A program made the translations under genes and the position numbers. From assembly GCF_938015485.1 (NCBI RefSeq), contig NZ_CALLVU010000144.1:1-23004 (forward strand): a stretch of DNA of 23,004 nt. The letters run 5' to 3'. This document shows, one piece after another, positions 6,952 to 14,038 of the stretch. How positions within the stretch are numbered: the first letter of the stretch is position 1; each line of letters opens with the position of its first letter. Origin of the DNA: an uncultured Lachnoanaerobaculum sp. (GTDB taxonomy: Bacteria; Bacillota; Clostridia; Lachnospirales; Lachnospiraceae). The notes below the pieces were generated by a model. The model did not search any database and was not told the DNA's origin. It was given only the letters and a program-made list of their open reading frames with translations.

Positions 6952-7425
6952 ATGAATTGGACACAAAATAAAAGTATAGCTTTATCTAAGGTATGTGTAT
7001 TTGTTTTTGCCATATTGGGTATACTGCTTAATATTTACATACACCATGATATAAAATTTATTATCTTAAGGCGCATTTATATTCCTCTTTCCAAGGAAGA
7101 ACTTATCGGAAAGTATATCATTTTCAGTATGATTGCTGTTTACATACTTGATATACTTGCCTATACCGCACTGTTTCTCCTATATAAGCTCTTATGTAAT
7201 ATACATAAGTCTAAAGTATTTATAGCAGAAAATGTCAAGTATCTTAGAATGCTTTCATGGTGCTGTTTTATTGTCTCATTTGTATGCTTTATTTTAACAT
7301 TTTTCTATCTACCTTTTGTATTACTTGTTACAGGCTCTGCATTTATGGCTCTTATACTGAGAGTAGTTAAGAATGTCTTTACAGAGGCTATAGAAATAAA
7401 GCAAGAAAATGAGTATACCATATAA
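6952..7425 (+). CDS. DUF2975 family membrane protein
   Basis: A 157-residue membrane protein with four hydrophobic segments (about residues 9-28, 55-85, 100-118 and 120-137). It ends with the charged TEAIEIKQENEYTI tail typical of DUF2975 proteins (a final 'E-x-x-x-TI'). The middle has the family pattern in which a VFIAENVKYLRMLSW segment joins the second and third membrane spans. Function is unknown. DUF2975 genes are usually paired with a small Xre regulator, and that is the case here: the next gene starts 11 nt downstream. I use ATG 6952, 5 nt after AGGAGG; a GTG at 6949 is too close. Confidence 0.85.
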   Translation: MNWTQNKSIALSKVCVFVFAILGILLNIYIHHDIKFIILRRIYIPLSKEELIGKYIIFSMIAVYILDILAYTALFLLYKLLCNIHKSKVFIAENVKYLRMLSWCCFIVSFVCFILTFFYLPFVLLVTGSAFMALILRVVKNVFTEAIEIKQENEYTI

Positions 7426-7436
7426 GGAGAAAAGTT

Positions 7437-7646
7437 ATGATTATGGTAAATATAGATGTGGTAATGGCAAAAAGGAAGATGTCTACCGGAGAGCTTGCCG
7501 AGCGAATAGGTATCACAGCTGCCAATTTGTCCATTCTTAAAAATAATAAAGCCAAGGCGGTACGATTCTCCACTTTGGAGGCTATATGCAGAGAACTTAA
7601 CTGCCAAGTGGCAGATATACTGGAATACATACCTGACGAAAACTAA
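7437..7646 (+). CDS. small Xre/YozG-type helix-turn-helix regulator
   Basis: A 69-residue DNA-binding protein that is almost all one Cro/CI-type domain: MAKRKMSTGELAERIGITAANLSILKN is helix-turn-helix, followed by FSTLEAICRELNCQVADILEY. This pattern is that of YozG-like regulators, which are regularly encoded beside DUF2975 genes. AAGGAG lies 6 nt before the start. It probably controls its own operon. No operator was evident near the promoter at 6860-6888. Confidence 0.9.
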   Translation: MIMVNIDVVMAKRKMSTGELAERIGITAANLSILKNNKAKAVRFSTLEAICRELNCQVADILEYIPDEN

Positions 7647-7660
7647 AGGAGGTCTTTAAC

Positions 7661-9418
7661 ATGAGCGAAAATTTATCAGATAATTATACAGCTATAAATT
7701 CAGATAATGATATAACTGCAAATGCAAACAATAATGTATCTGACAGTTCAAACAACACTGCAAGTGCAGGCAATAATATAGCTGACGGTTCAAACAACAC
7801 TGCAAGTGCAGGCAATAATATAGCTGACAGTTCAAACAATACTGCAAGTACTCCCACAGTCGGCATTAATATGGAGTCTGAAACTTCAAATAAGACTCCA
7901 ATAAAAAAAGAGCCTAAATATAAGTTTGAAACGTTAGATATAGTAATGCTGCCCGTTGTATTTATACTCGCATTTTTATGCATAAAATATTATAACTTAA
8001 ATACAGGTATGGTAACTTTAGGTTTGGGAGCTACCTTATACATAGTACTTTATGTTATCTCAGTGCTTGCATATGCTAAATTAAAGGCTGTTAAGTTCAA
8101 TAGTGAAAGTATTATTTTATCGGTACTTATGATACTTTTAGCCATAAGCTTTACTGTTTTTTATAACTATTCCCTTAATATATTTATGCAAATAGCTATG
8201 AATTTTATGCTTATTTACCTTCCTGTAACGGTATTTAACAAGCTTATAAAAAGCGAAACTTCAGCGCTTATATTATATGACTATATCAATGCACTTGTAT
8301 TTATTCCTATACATAATGCTACTTCTTTTTGGATTTGCATGTTTTCAAAGAGGGGAAAAAGCACTTCAAGTACAAAAACTAAGTACTTTTTGCATATTTT
8401 TCTCGGACTTTTGATTGGTACTCCGTTTATAATGATTGTCATTTTCCTGCTTTCAAGTGCAGATGCTACTTTTAAAAATATTTTTGACCATTTATTCAAC
8501 TTCGATATCAATGTTCCTGAAAATATAGGAACTCTTATATGGTCACTACCTATGGCAACCTACCTGTACGCACTTATCTACGGAAGTTCCATGGAGGATA
8601 ATTCAAAGTCCTTTAATATAGATAAGTTTAATAAAACCATGGATAATGCAGCTTTCATACCAAGACTTAGTTTATATACCGTTAATGCAGTTATTTGCTG
8701 CTTTTATATTCTTTTTATAGGAATACAGGCTATATATTTTATAGATATTTTAGGCGGTTCTTTGCCGGCTGATTTTACCTATTCAGAATATGCAAGAAGA
8801 GGATTTTTTGAACTTCTGGCTGTTGCCTTAATCAATATAGTATTTATTGCGGTAGCTAAAATTTTTTCAGTTAAAAATGAAAATAATAAGTATTTGCGTA
8901 TTCATATAATCCTAAATTCAATATTAACATTGGCACTTATATCGGTTGACTTTGCCAAGATGTATCTGTATATAAGCACTTATGGACTTACAACACTGCG
9001 CATAATTCCAAGTGTATTTATGATTTTCTTATGTTTTGTATTTGCCTTTATCATAATGGGAGAATTTAAGAAGAGCTTTCCTGTTACCAAATTAAGTTTC
9101 TATGCAGGAAATATACTTTTTGTACTTCTTTGTCTTGCCAATATAGACGCAGTGGTTGTCGGGTATAATCTTAATGCCTATATGAACGGTAATCTGCCAT
9201 ACTATGATATATATGATCTTAGGGAAAGTGATATGGCTGCAATGCCTGTTATTTACAAGGCTTGGAAAAACAGTTCCGATAAAGAACTTAAAGATAAGCT
9301 ACACTTCTGCGCAGAAGGTATCATGGGGTATTATTCTTTTGATATAGATGAACCTATCAGTTATAATTACTCCAGAAATAAGGCTTTCGAAATAAAAAAA
9401 TATATGAATCTAAATTAA
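7661..9418 (+). CDS. DUF4173 (DUF4153-like) polytopic membrane protein
   Basis: A 585-residue membrane protein with about 12 hydrophobic segments from residue 85 to 495. The block DFTYSEYARRGFFELLAVA (about 375-395) is the signature of DUF4173. Residues 1-85 are a low-complexity hydrophilic region rich in Asn, Ser, Ala and Asp, made partly of a 14-residue repeat. The C-terminal 90 residues are soluble (YYDIYDLRESDMAAMPVIYKAW). Function is unknown. It is the last gene of the DUF2975-Xre operon, 14 nt after the regulator, with a perfect AAAGGAGG site. Its stop codon ends on the base before an ISL3 end begins, so the original C-terminus could have been altered, although the last residues look natural. 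Confidence 0.85.
   Translation: MSENLSDNYTAINSDNDITANANNNVSDSSNNTASAGNNIADGSNNTASAGNNIADSSNNTASTPTVGINMESETSNKTPIKKEPKYKFETLDIVMLPVVFILAFLCIKYYNLNTGMVTLGLGATLYIVLYVISVLAYAKLKAVKFNSESIILSVLMILLAISFTVFYNYSLNIFMQIAMNFMLIYLPVTVFNKLIKSETSALILYDYINALVFIPIHNATSFWICMFSKRGKSTSSTKTKYFLHIFLGLLIGTPFIMIVIFLLSSADATFKNIFDHLFNFDINVPENIGTLIWSLPMATYLYALIYGSSMEDNSKSFNIDKFNKTMDNAAFIPRLSLYTVNAVICCFYILFIGIQAIYFIDILGGSLPADFTYSEYARRGFFELLAVALINIVFIAVAKIFSVKNENNKYLRIHIILNSILTLALISVDFAKMYLYISTYGLTTLRIIPSVFMIFLCFVFAFIIMGEFKKSFPVTKLSFYAGNILFVLLCLANIDAVVVGYNLNAYMNGNLPYYDIYDLRESDMAAMPVIYKAWKNSSDKELKDKLHFCAEGIMGYYSFDIDEPISYNYSRNKAFEIKKYMNLN
7741..7850 (+). repeat. 42-bp in-frame tandem repeat in the DUF4173 gene
   Basis: Units of 42 bp start at 7741, 7783 and 7825 (last one partial, about 26 bp), nearly identical in sequence. 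Each encodes 14 residues of the type DSSNNTASAGNNIA. The length can change without frameshift. Confidence 0.9.
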
Positions 9419-10413
9419 GGTTCTTTGTCAAGTGTTGGGGTGGGTTGATTTTTCAGCACACTTTTTATATTTGAATTTTTTGAACTTAGCATTTTACCTG
9501 GCATTATATATTTAAAGCCTGATAAATATTTTTTTGCACAACAAAAAGACCTCGTCCCCAGACATTTTTTAAGCCGTCACCATTAAAATTCTATTCCTAA
9601 AATATGTAAAGTTACGTACACCATAAGATACTCTTTTAAGTACCTTTATCTTGTTATTAAACCCTTCTGTAGGCCCATTTGATATATGTCGATACTTAAG
9701 TGGATTTAGGATGTATTTGTAATTATTTCTAAATGCTGTGATTGCCGCATTAAACTCTTTTATGCCGGAACTTTCCACTTCAAGCAGCCATTCGCGAAGT
9801 AGCACTCGTTGCTTTGAGTATGATTTTTCATCAAGTAGCTTAATAAACAACTCTTTTATGAAGTGTGCTTTCCTTCTCCAGAGCCCAATATACCTGCCTT
9901 ATAAAGTGGTACCTGTCAACAACTATCTTAGCATTTGGAAAGTATGTTTTAGCTATATCTATGAAAGTCTTATTCATATCACATGAGAAATATTTTACAT
10001 TCATGCGTTTTGACTTATCAAGAGACTTAAAGTATTCAACCAAATATGCACTCTTTATTGAGTAGAGTATATCAAGAACTTTGTGTTTTATAGGATTCAC
10101 AACAATAGTTTGATACTTTTCGGTTCCGGCATTCCCTTTAAACTCATCTATTGATATAGCTTCCCCAATTCTATCAGATGAATTGTTAAGTGTACCAAGT
10201 ATCTTATATACAGTGTGAGTAGAAACATTAGCTTTGTCGGATGCCTCTGCAATAGTTATTGTACTACGGAAAGAATGAGCAATGAACTTGGTCAGCCTTT
10301 CTTAATAAAAAATTCAATACGATTGTAATGAGGACTAGACACAAGAAATTCATGTTTAAATTTGGTAAAATTTGAAGTAAATGTTCAGAATATCTGAACA
10401 AGAACAAAGAACC
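9419..10413 (-). mobile_element. decayed ISL3-family insertion sequence
   Basis: The left end begins GGTTCTTTGTC (9419-9429) and the right end is the inverse, with AACAAAGAACC at 10403-10413. Between them lies a broken ISL3-type transposase on the minus strand. About 995 bp remain; intact members are usually near 1.3-1.5 kb, so internal sequence has been lost. The 8 bases on either side (TAAATTAA and GGTTTGGA) do not match, so no target duplication is left. Confidence 0.82.
9569..10390 (-). pseudogene. broken ISL3-family transposase
   Basis: Read on the minus strand, three frames carry parts of one transposase. First comes HEFLVSSPHYNRIEFFIK, then (after a shift near 10300) ERLTKFIAHSFRSTITIAEA and the DDE core VKYFSCDMNKTF plus IVVDRYHFIRQVYWALEK. 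After another shift near 9845 comes the C-terminal part SNGPTEGFNNKIKVLKRVSY and NFTYFRNRIL. These are characteristic ISL3 (DDE_Tnp_ISL3) blocks. The segment between RQVYWALEK and LLREWLLEVESSG is shorter than in intact proteins by roughly 60 residues, and the N-terminal zinc-binding part is missing. It cannot encode an active transposase. Confidence 0.88.
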
Positions 10414-10541
10414 GGTTTGGAATATCCGAAAAGTAGAGCAAATCTACTTTACAGGTGCTTCCATTCTATTTTGTACTATTTGGTAATCAAAAAACAATTT
10501 TTTGTTTTGAGCATTTACATATAGAATAAAATATGGCATTA

Positions 10542-10580
10542 TTATTTCAAATCAAAAACTAAATATTTGATTTGAAATAA
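10542..10580 (+). promoter_or_regulatory. 15-bp perfect inverted repeat before an unknown operon
   Basis: TTATTTCAAATCAAA (10542-10556) and its exact inverse (10566-10580) are separated by 9 nt. The right arm overlaps the Shine-Dalgarno AAAGGAG (10579-10585). It is either a repressor operator near the transcription start or an mRNA hairpin that can cover the ribosome site. A TTTACA at 10514 is a possible -35 but its spacing is poor. Confidence 0.6.
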
Positions 10581-10593
10581 AGGAGATAACTGT

Positions 10594-11094
10594 ATGCATC
10601 AAATAATGTTAAAAATGAAATTGGCAAATCCTAATCCGACAGGTTCTTTAAAGGATCATTTGAAATTCCTTAAAGCCAAACTTGATGAAATGAACTCTCT
10701 TGAGAGTAATTATAATCAAAAAAAGGTGACAGTAGTTGAACCGTTTGAAAATGACGACACAGTTGTTTTAAAAGTAGAAACTGAACTTGAATTAAGTTCA
10801 CCTGGTAGAGCATTTACAGGACTTTCAAGATCATTATTAAATGAAAATTCAAATGAATATGACAGTTTTTTTAAAGAAAATTTATGGCATGGAAGATTGT
10901 TCTCATTTGAAAGAATATATAAAGACTATAAAGTGATTGATAATATTTCAGACACGGATTTTTTGGTTAGAGTATTAGTATTAATACAAAAACCTAAAAG
11001 TCTTTTAACACAAACAGAAAGAAATATTCTGTCACAAATGAAAATACTTGCAGCTAATTTAACAAATGATTTTTCAAAAGGAGAAAAGGAATGA
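10594..11094 (+). CDS. unrecognised 166-residue protein
   Basis: I do not recognise this protein. It is soluble, with no signal peptide or membrane segment. The N-terminal 35 residues are helical and basic (LKDHLKFLKAKLDEMNSLES), followed by strand-like segments (KKVTVVEPFENDDTVVLKVE, then LELSSPGRAFTGLSRSLL) and a helical C-terminus ending in DFSKGEKE. AAAGGAG lies 8 nt before the ATG. Its stop overlaps the start of the next gene (ATGA), so the two proteins are translationally coupled and probably work together. The upstream 15-bp inverted repeat suggests autoregulation. A small defence, toxin-antitoxin or immunity pair is possible from the neighbourhood only. Confidence 0.65.
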   Translation: MHQIMLKMKLANPNPTGSLKDHLKFLKAKLDEMNSLESNYNQKKVTVVEPFENDDTVVLKVETELELSSPGRAFTGLSRSLLNENSNEYDSFFKENLWHGRLFSFERIYKDYKVIDNISDTDFLVRVLVLIQKPKSLLTQTERNILSQMKILAANLTNDFSKGEKE

Positions 11095-11312
11095 TTACTT
11101 TAAATTCAAATGAAATGAAAGTATATGGAATGATTATAAATTATATAATTCCGGGTCTAGCTCCGGGTAATTATATGGCAAGAGATTTCTTTGGCAATAC
11201 TCTGGCGATTCCAAGAGTAGTACGCCGTATCTGTGAAGAAGTGAAGGCAGGAAATTTATCTAAAGTATCATTGATTGGGAGAAAATCATCGGACGGGTAT
11301 AAAATAAAATAG
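11091..11312 (+). CDS. unrecognised 73-residue protein coupled to the upstream gene
   Basis: A small soluble protein overlapping the previous gene by 4 nt (ATGA). The centre, YIIPGLAPGNYMARDFFGNTLA, followed by a basic helix PRVVRRICEEVKAGNLSK and a final strand VSLIGRKSSDGYKIK, looks like a compact nucleic-acid-binding or partner-binding fold, but I cannot name the family. GGAGAAAAGGA just before the start, inside the previous gene, is its ribosome site. The sequence is intact and well formed, unlike the debris that follows it. Confidence 0.65.
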   Translation: MITLNSNEMKVYGMIINYIIPGLAPGNYMARDFFGNTLAIPRVVRRICEEVKAGNLSKVSLIGRKSSDGYKIK

Positions 11313-11332
11313 GTGCTTTGAAAATAGAAAGA

Positions 11333-11448
11333 ATGCTGACTCAAAATCAAATATTGGAAGATATTCTTTTTGATTTATTTCCAAATAGTATGTATTATTG
11401 TTGATGTAGTTCCTTTGGCATTAACTCGTTATGGAGAGTAAGGTTTAT
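11333..11448 (+). pseudogene. possible remnant of a small gene in two frames
   Basis: One frame from the ATG at 11333 reads MLTQNQILEDILFDLFPNS and stops at 11404; an overlapping frame reads on as CIIVDVVPLALTRYGE to a stop at 11448. Together they could be a frameshifted short gene. No family is recognised and chance cannot be excluded. Confidence 0.2.
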
Positions 11449-11491
11449 TTGGGTGGGACTATTAGCAAGAATTTGATTGGAGGAGTGGTTA

Positions 11492-11860
11492 ATGCAAAAT
11501 TGGGAAATGAATCCGGTAGTGATAAAAAATGATCGATATAAAAGCGCTGAAATAGCATATATGGAAATACAGAAATACTGTAAAGTTAAGGGATATATGT
11601 TTTTTCCTGATATGACAGAAGAAGAATTTGTTAATCTTACTAAGATTATGTTTAAAGTGCCGGGATGGTTAGTTCCGTTGGATAGAAAAGAAGAGTTTAT
11701 TTTAGATAGTAAACTTGGAAAATATCGTGATAAATGGAAAGATTGTTATTTAATCTTAGGTGTTTTTCATGCCTTTGAGGACGATGGGAAATGGTACTTC
11801 TCTGTTAATATAGATGGAAAAAACATGGGAATGCCGGCATATAAAAAGCTTGAAAAATAA
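11492..11860 (+). CDS. unrecognised 122-residue acidic-basic soluble protein
   Basis: The ATG at 11492 lies 6 nt after GGAGGAG; an upstream TTG at 11477 is inside that ribosome site and is not used here. The protein is soluble and rich in aromatic residues: VKGYMFFPDMTEEEFVNLTK, then VPGWLVPLDRKEEF and a C-terminal DCYLILGVFHAFEDDGKWYF strand pair. Size, aromatic content and lack of catalytic motifs recall immunity proteins of polymorphic toxin systems, but that is only an impression. It is flanked by degenerate sequence on both sides. Confidence 0.6.
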   Translation: MQNWEMNPVVIKNDRYKSAEIAYMEIQKYCKVKGYMFFPDMTEEEFVNLTKIMFKVPGWLVPLDRKEEFILDSKLGKYRDKWKDCYLILGVFHAFEDDGKWYFSVNIDGKNMGMPAYKKLEK

Positions 11861-12371
11861 GATTTGATGCGTCTTGCTTAGTATTGTTTCGTTAATTCCG
11901 ACAGTAGAACTTTTCGTACAGATTTAAATGTGCGTATATTATCATACCGGAATTCCGTCGTTTCTCTCAAAATCTAGTTTTAGGTGTACAAGAGCGTGCA
12001 GCTTTGAAAGAGAATGTCGATTTCAGCCTGTGTTAAGTAGAGGAAATTAAGATTGCTAATGTGAACCGGCTTTTTGGTTGTCATCGCTAGAGATATCAAT
12101 TTATGGGACTCTCATATGAAAGAACACTGTCATATGCCAGGTCTTCAGAGATGGTTAAACTGCCATAAAGATATGAAAATACATGAGAGGTTGTCTTTAA
12201 CTTAGAGCATGGTGATATAACCCTTGTATAAATAAGCTGTGTAATTAATTCAAATAAAGAGAACTGAAAACGCATTTGAGAAGCAAGTATATCAATAGTT
12301 TTATTAACATAAAGAAAATACTTTATATTGTTTAGTTGAAAATATTTTGTTTTTATATTATGGTGATCTTG
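11861..12371. other. long stretch with no recognisable gene
   Basis: About 510 bp separate the previous gene from the antitoxin promoter. Both strands carry only short frames with frequent stops. One fragment, MGLSYERTLSYARSSEMVKLP from about 12100, could be debris but matches nothing I know. There is a CGGAATTCCG palindrome near 11950. I see no terminator or RNA gene. It is probably decayed accessory DNA. Confidence 0.5.
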
Positions 12372-12405
12372 CTACATTGACAAGTAACGACAATGTAGTT
12401 ACAAT
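12372..12405 (+). promoter_or_regulatory. antitoxin promoter with operator-like inverted repeat
   Basis: A near-perfect promoter: TTGACA (12377-12382), 17-bp spacer, TACAAT (12400-12405). The inverted repeat CTACATTG (12372-12379) / CAATGTAG (12391-12398) overlaps the -35 and fills the spacer. RelB-type antitoxins repress their own promoter, and this is the obvious binding site. Confidence 0.75.
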
Positions 12406-12432
12406 AATGGTATAAGAATGGAGGTAGTACAT

Positions 12433-12738
12433 ATGGAGAAATCGGCAACATTGAACTTAAGAGTAAGTCCGACACTGAAAAAAGATGCGGAGTCTGTGCT
12501 GGGACGCCTGGGTGTACCTATGTCTATAGCTGTAGATATGTTCCTTAACCAAGTTGTATTGACCGGAGGGATTCCTTTTGCCATAACTTTACCAAGTGCA
12601 CCTGAGAGTATTGATATGACTAAAATGAGCACAGATGAGATTCATGATAAGATACAAAAAGGCTATGAGTCTTATAAAGCAGGCAGAACACAGAATGCGG
12701 CTAAGGCTTTTGAAAAATTTAGAGAGAGTCATAATTGA
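12433..12738 (+). CDS. relB: RelB/DinJ family antitoxin
   Basis: A 101-residue type II antitoxin. The N-terminal ribbon-helix-helix DNA-binding domain is clear: TLNLRVSPTLKKDAESVL, then the conserved LGVPMSIAVDMFLNQVV and GGIPFAI. The C-terminal part (MSTDEIHDKIQKGYESYKAG) is the helix that normally wraps the toxin. ATG 12433 is 8 nt after TGGAGG. A RelE/YafQ-like toxin gene should follow; it begins in overlap at 12738 but is truncated after 19 codons. The antitoxin is therefore an orphan that may still act as a repressor or neutralise a related toxin encoded elsewhere. Confidence 0.9.
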   Translation: MEKSATLNLRVSPTLKKDAESVLGRLGVPMSIAVDMFLNQVVLTGGIPFAITLPSAPESIDMTKMSTDEIHDKIQKGYESYKAGRTQNAAKAFEKFRESHN

Positions 12739-12797
12739 TGGTAAAACATATGGTTGATATTACGGATGAAGCAATTTTGTATCTATGTTATGTATAA
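12738..12797 (+). pseudogene. RelE-family toxin stub
   Basis: The ATG overlaps the antitoxin stop (TGATG). It encodes only MVKHMVDITDEAILYLCYV. The opening 'MVK-x-x-VDIT-x-E' is that of RelE/ParE-type toxins of RelB-linked pairs. The rest of the toxin, normally near 90-110 residues, is absent, and the DNA that follows has stops in all frames. Confidence 0.55.
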
Positions 12798-12915
12798 GCG
12801 AATAGCTTAGAACTGACAGAGTGGCGCTTATTGATATTTAGAACAATAAGTAGCGATAACTTATAGTTTTGGATATCTAAAAATTATTGATATTTTGAAG
12901 AAAGGTGGGAATATA

Positions 12916-13776
12916 ATGGTGGATAAAATAGAAAAGAATAAACTTACTATACCAATTTATCTTAACACTAAGGTTGTGTTTGATATGTTGGCAACAATTG
13001 AGGATGGTTTTGCAGAGGTTAAGAATGTTCAAACTTCAAAAAACAAAAATCGAGATGAAGATATAGAAGCAAATATAGGTACTAATAATCTGTTCGCATT
13101 TTTAAATGTAGGAATTAGAGGAAATCATAAAAGCAACTCAAGTAATGGAGAGACTGTTGTTGAGGAAAGAACGCATACGCCTGTTTCCTTGTTTCAACAG
13201 CTAAAGGGTAAATTAGATAATGCTAAATTAATTAACAGAGATATTACAAGATTAAGTATTGGTGATTTTGTAGAAGTACAAGGAACTCTAAAAAATAATC
13301 CTGTTATTGATATGTTGTCGTCTCTAAAGGAACTTATGACGTTAGTAAATTTATTTGCAGATAACAAAAATCAAAGCAAAAAAACCAAGTTGATGTCAGA
13401 TAACAGGCTTAGTGCGCAAATAGATGCTCTCATTAAAGGACTGCAAGCAGATGGAAAGAAAGATATAATTTGTGAGGCAGATGGAATGAACGTTGTCCTT
13501 TTGACAGATGAAAATTATTTTCTAAATAATAACATGAGTGAAGTTACAGATGGAAACTACAAAATATTAGGTAAGGTTATACAAATATGTATAGAGGAGG
13601 GAGAGATAAGCCTACTTAGAAACACTGTATTTTCTAAACTTAAACTGGATAGAATGAATGAATTTAAAGATTTGTTTTCTGATCCATCATTGAGTCAGTT
13701 TGTTGGTGACGATGGTCTTGAAACAGTCATATATAAGCCGGTTATTATGGTTATTCCAATTGCGATATATATTTAA
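12916..13776 (+). CDS. DUF6414-like protein in a defence block
   Basis: A 286-residue soluble protein. It opens with IPIYLNTKVVFDMLATIEDGF and ends with VIMVIPIAIYI, both characteristic of the DUF6414 family as I know it; the complete end suggests that the gene is intact. The middle has a NHKSNSSNGETVVEERTHTP loop and a helical section (MLSSLKELMTLVNLFADNK). Function is unknown. Such genes are seen in accessory and defence regions; here it is upstream of a restriction-modification system but with its own start and no overlap. ATG 12916 follows AAAGGTGGG; an upstream TTG at 12895 is less likely. Confidence 0.65.
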   Translation: MVDKIEKNKLTIPIYLNTKVVFDMLATIEDGFAEVKNVQTSKNKNRDEDIEANIGTNNLFAFLNVGIRGNHKSNSSNGETVVEERTHTPVSLFQQLKGKLDNAKLINRDITRLSIGDFVEVQGTLKNNPVIDMLSSLKELMTLVNLFADNKNQSKKTKLMSDNRLSAQIDALIKGLQADGKKDIICEADGMNVVLLTDENYFLNNNMSEVTDGNYKILGKVIQICIEEGEISLLRNTVFSKLKLDRMNEFKDLFSDPSLSQFVGDDGLETVIYKPVIMVIPIAIYI

Positions 13777-13957
13777 TTTTTTATCTACAAGTGCGTGATT
13801 ATTTTATACAATACTTTACGAAGCTTGTTTTGAAGATTCTCATAGAACAAGTTATGTAATTAGCTGGTTTACATAGTTATGACTAAATGAAATTTACGAA
13901 GATAAATCGAAATTTGATGAACTACAATTTCAAAAATAGTAATTGATTCCCCTGTGT

Positions 13958-14000
13958 ACCCGAAATTTCGGGTAGAATATTCATAAAGTTGAGTTATAAT
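13958..14000 (+). promoter_or_regulatory. 16-bp palindrome upstream of the methyltransferase promoter -10
   Basis: ACCCGAAATTTCGGGT (13958-13973) is a perfect palindrome ending at the -35 position of a TATAAT at 13995-14000, which lies 39 bp before the methyltransferase start. No good -35 hexamer is present. A dimeric regulator, or the methyltransferase itself, could bind here. Confidence 0.6.
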
Positions 14001-14038
14001 ATTGTAAGGTATTGTTGAAAACGAAAGAGGAAGATAAG

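Noticed and set aside
7741..7850. CRISPR-like array
   Set aside because: Units are contiguous, in frame inside a gene, without unique spacers and without cas genes.
9411..10421. Target-site duplication of the ISL3 element
   Set aside because: The flanking octamers TAAATTAA and GGTTTGGA do not match.
11861..12371. Noncoding RNA or hidden gene in the long gap
   Set aside because: Only short broken frames and one 10-bp palindrome; no consistent helix set, promoter or terminator.
12794..12831. Inverted repeat ATAAGCG/CGCTTAT after the toxin stub as a terminator
   Set aside because: The loop is over 20 nt and no T-tract follows.
14012..14038. Upstream TTG start of the methyltransferase (nine extra residues)
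   Set aside because: The added residues precede the conserved N-terminus, overlap the ribosome binding site and are charged filler.
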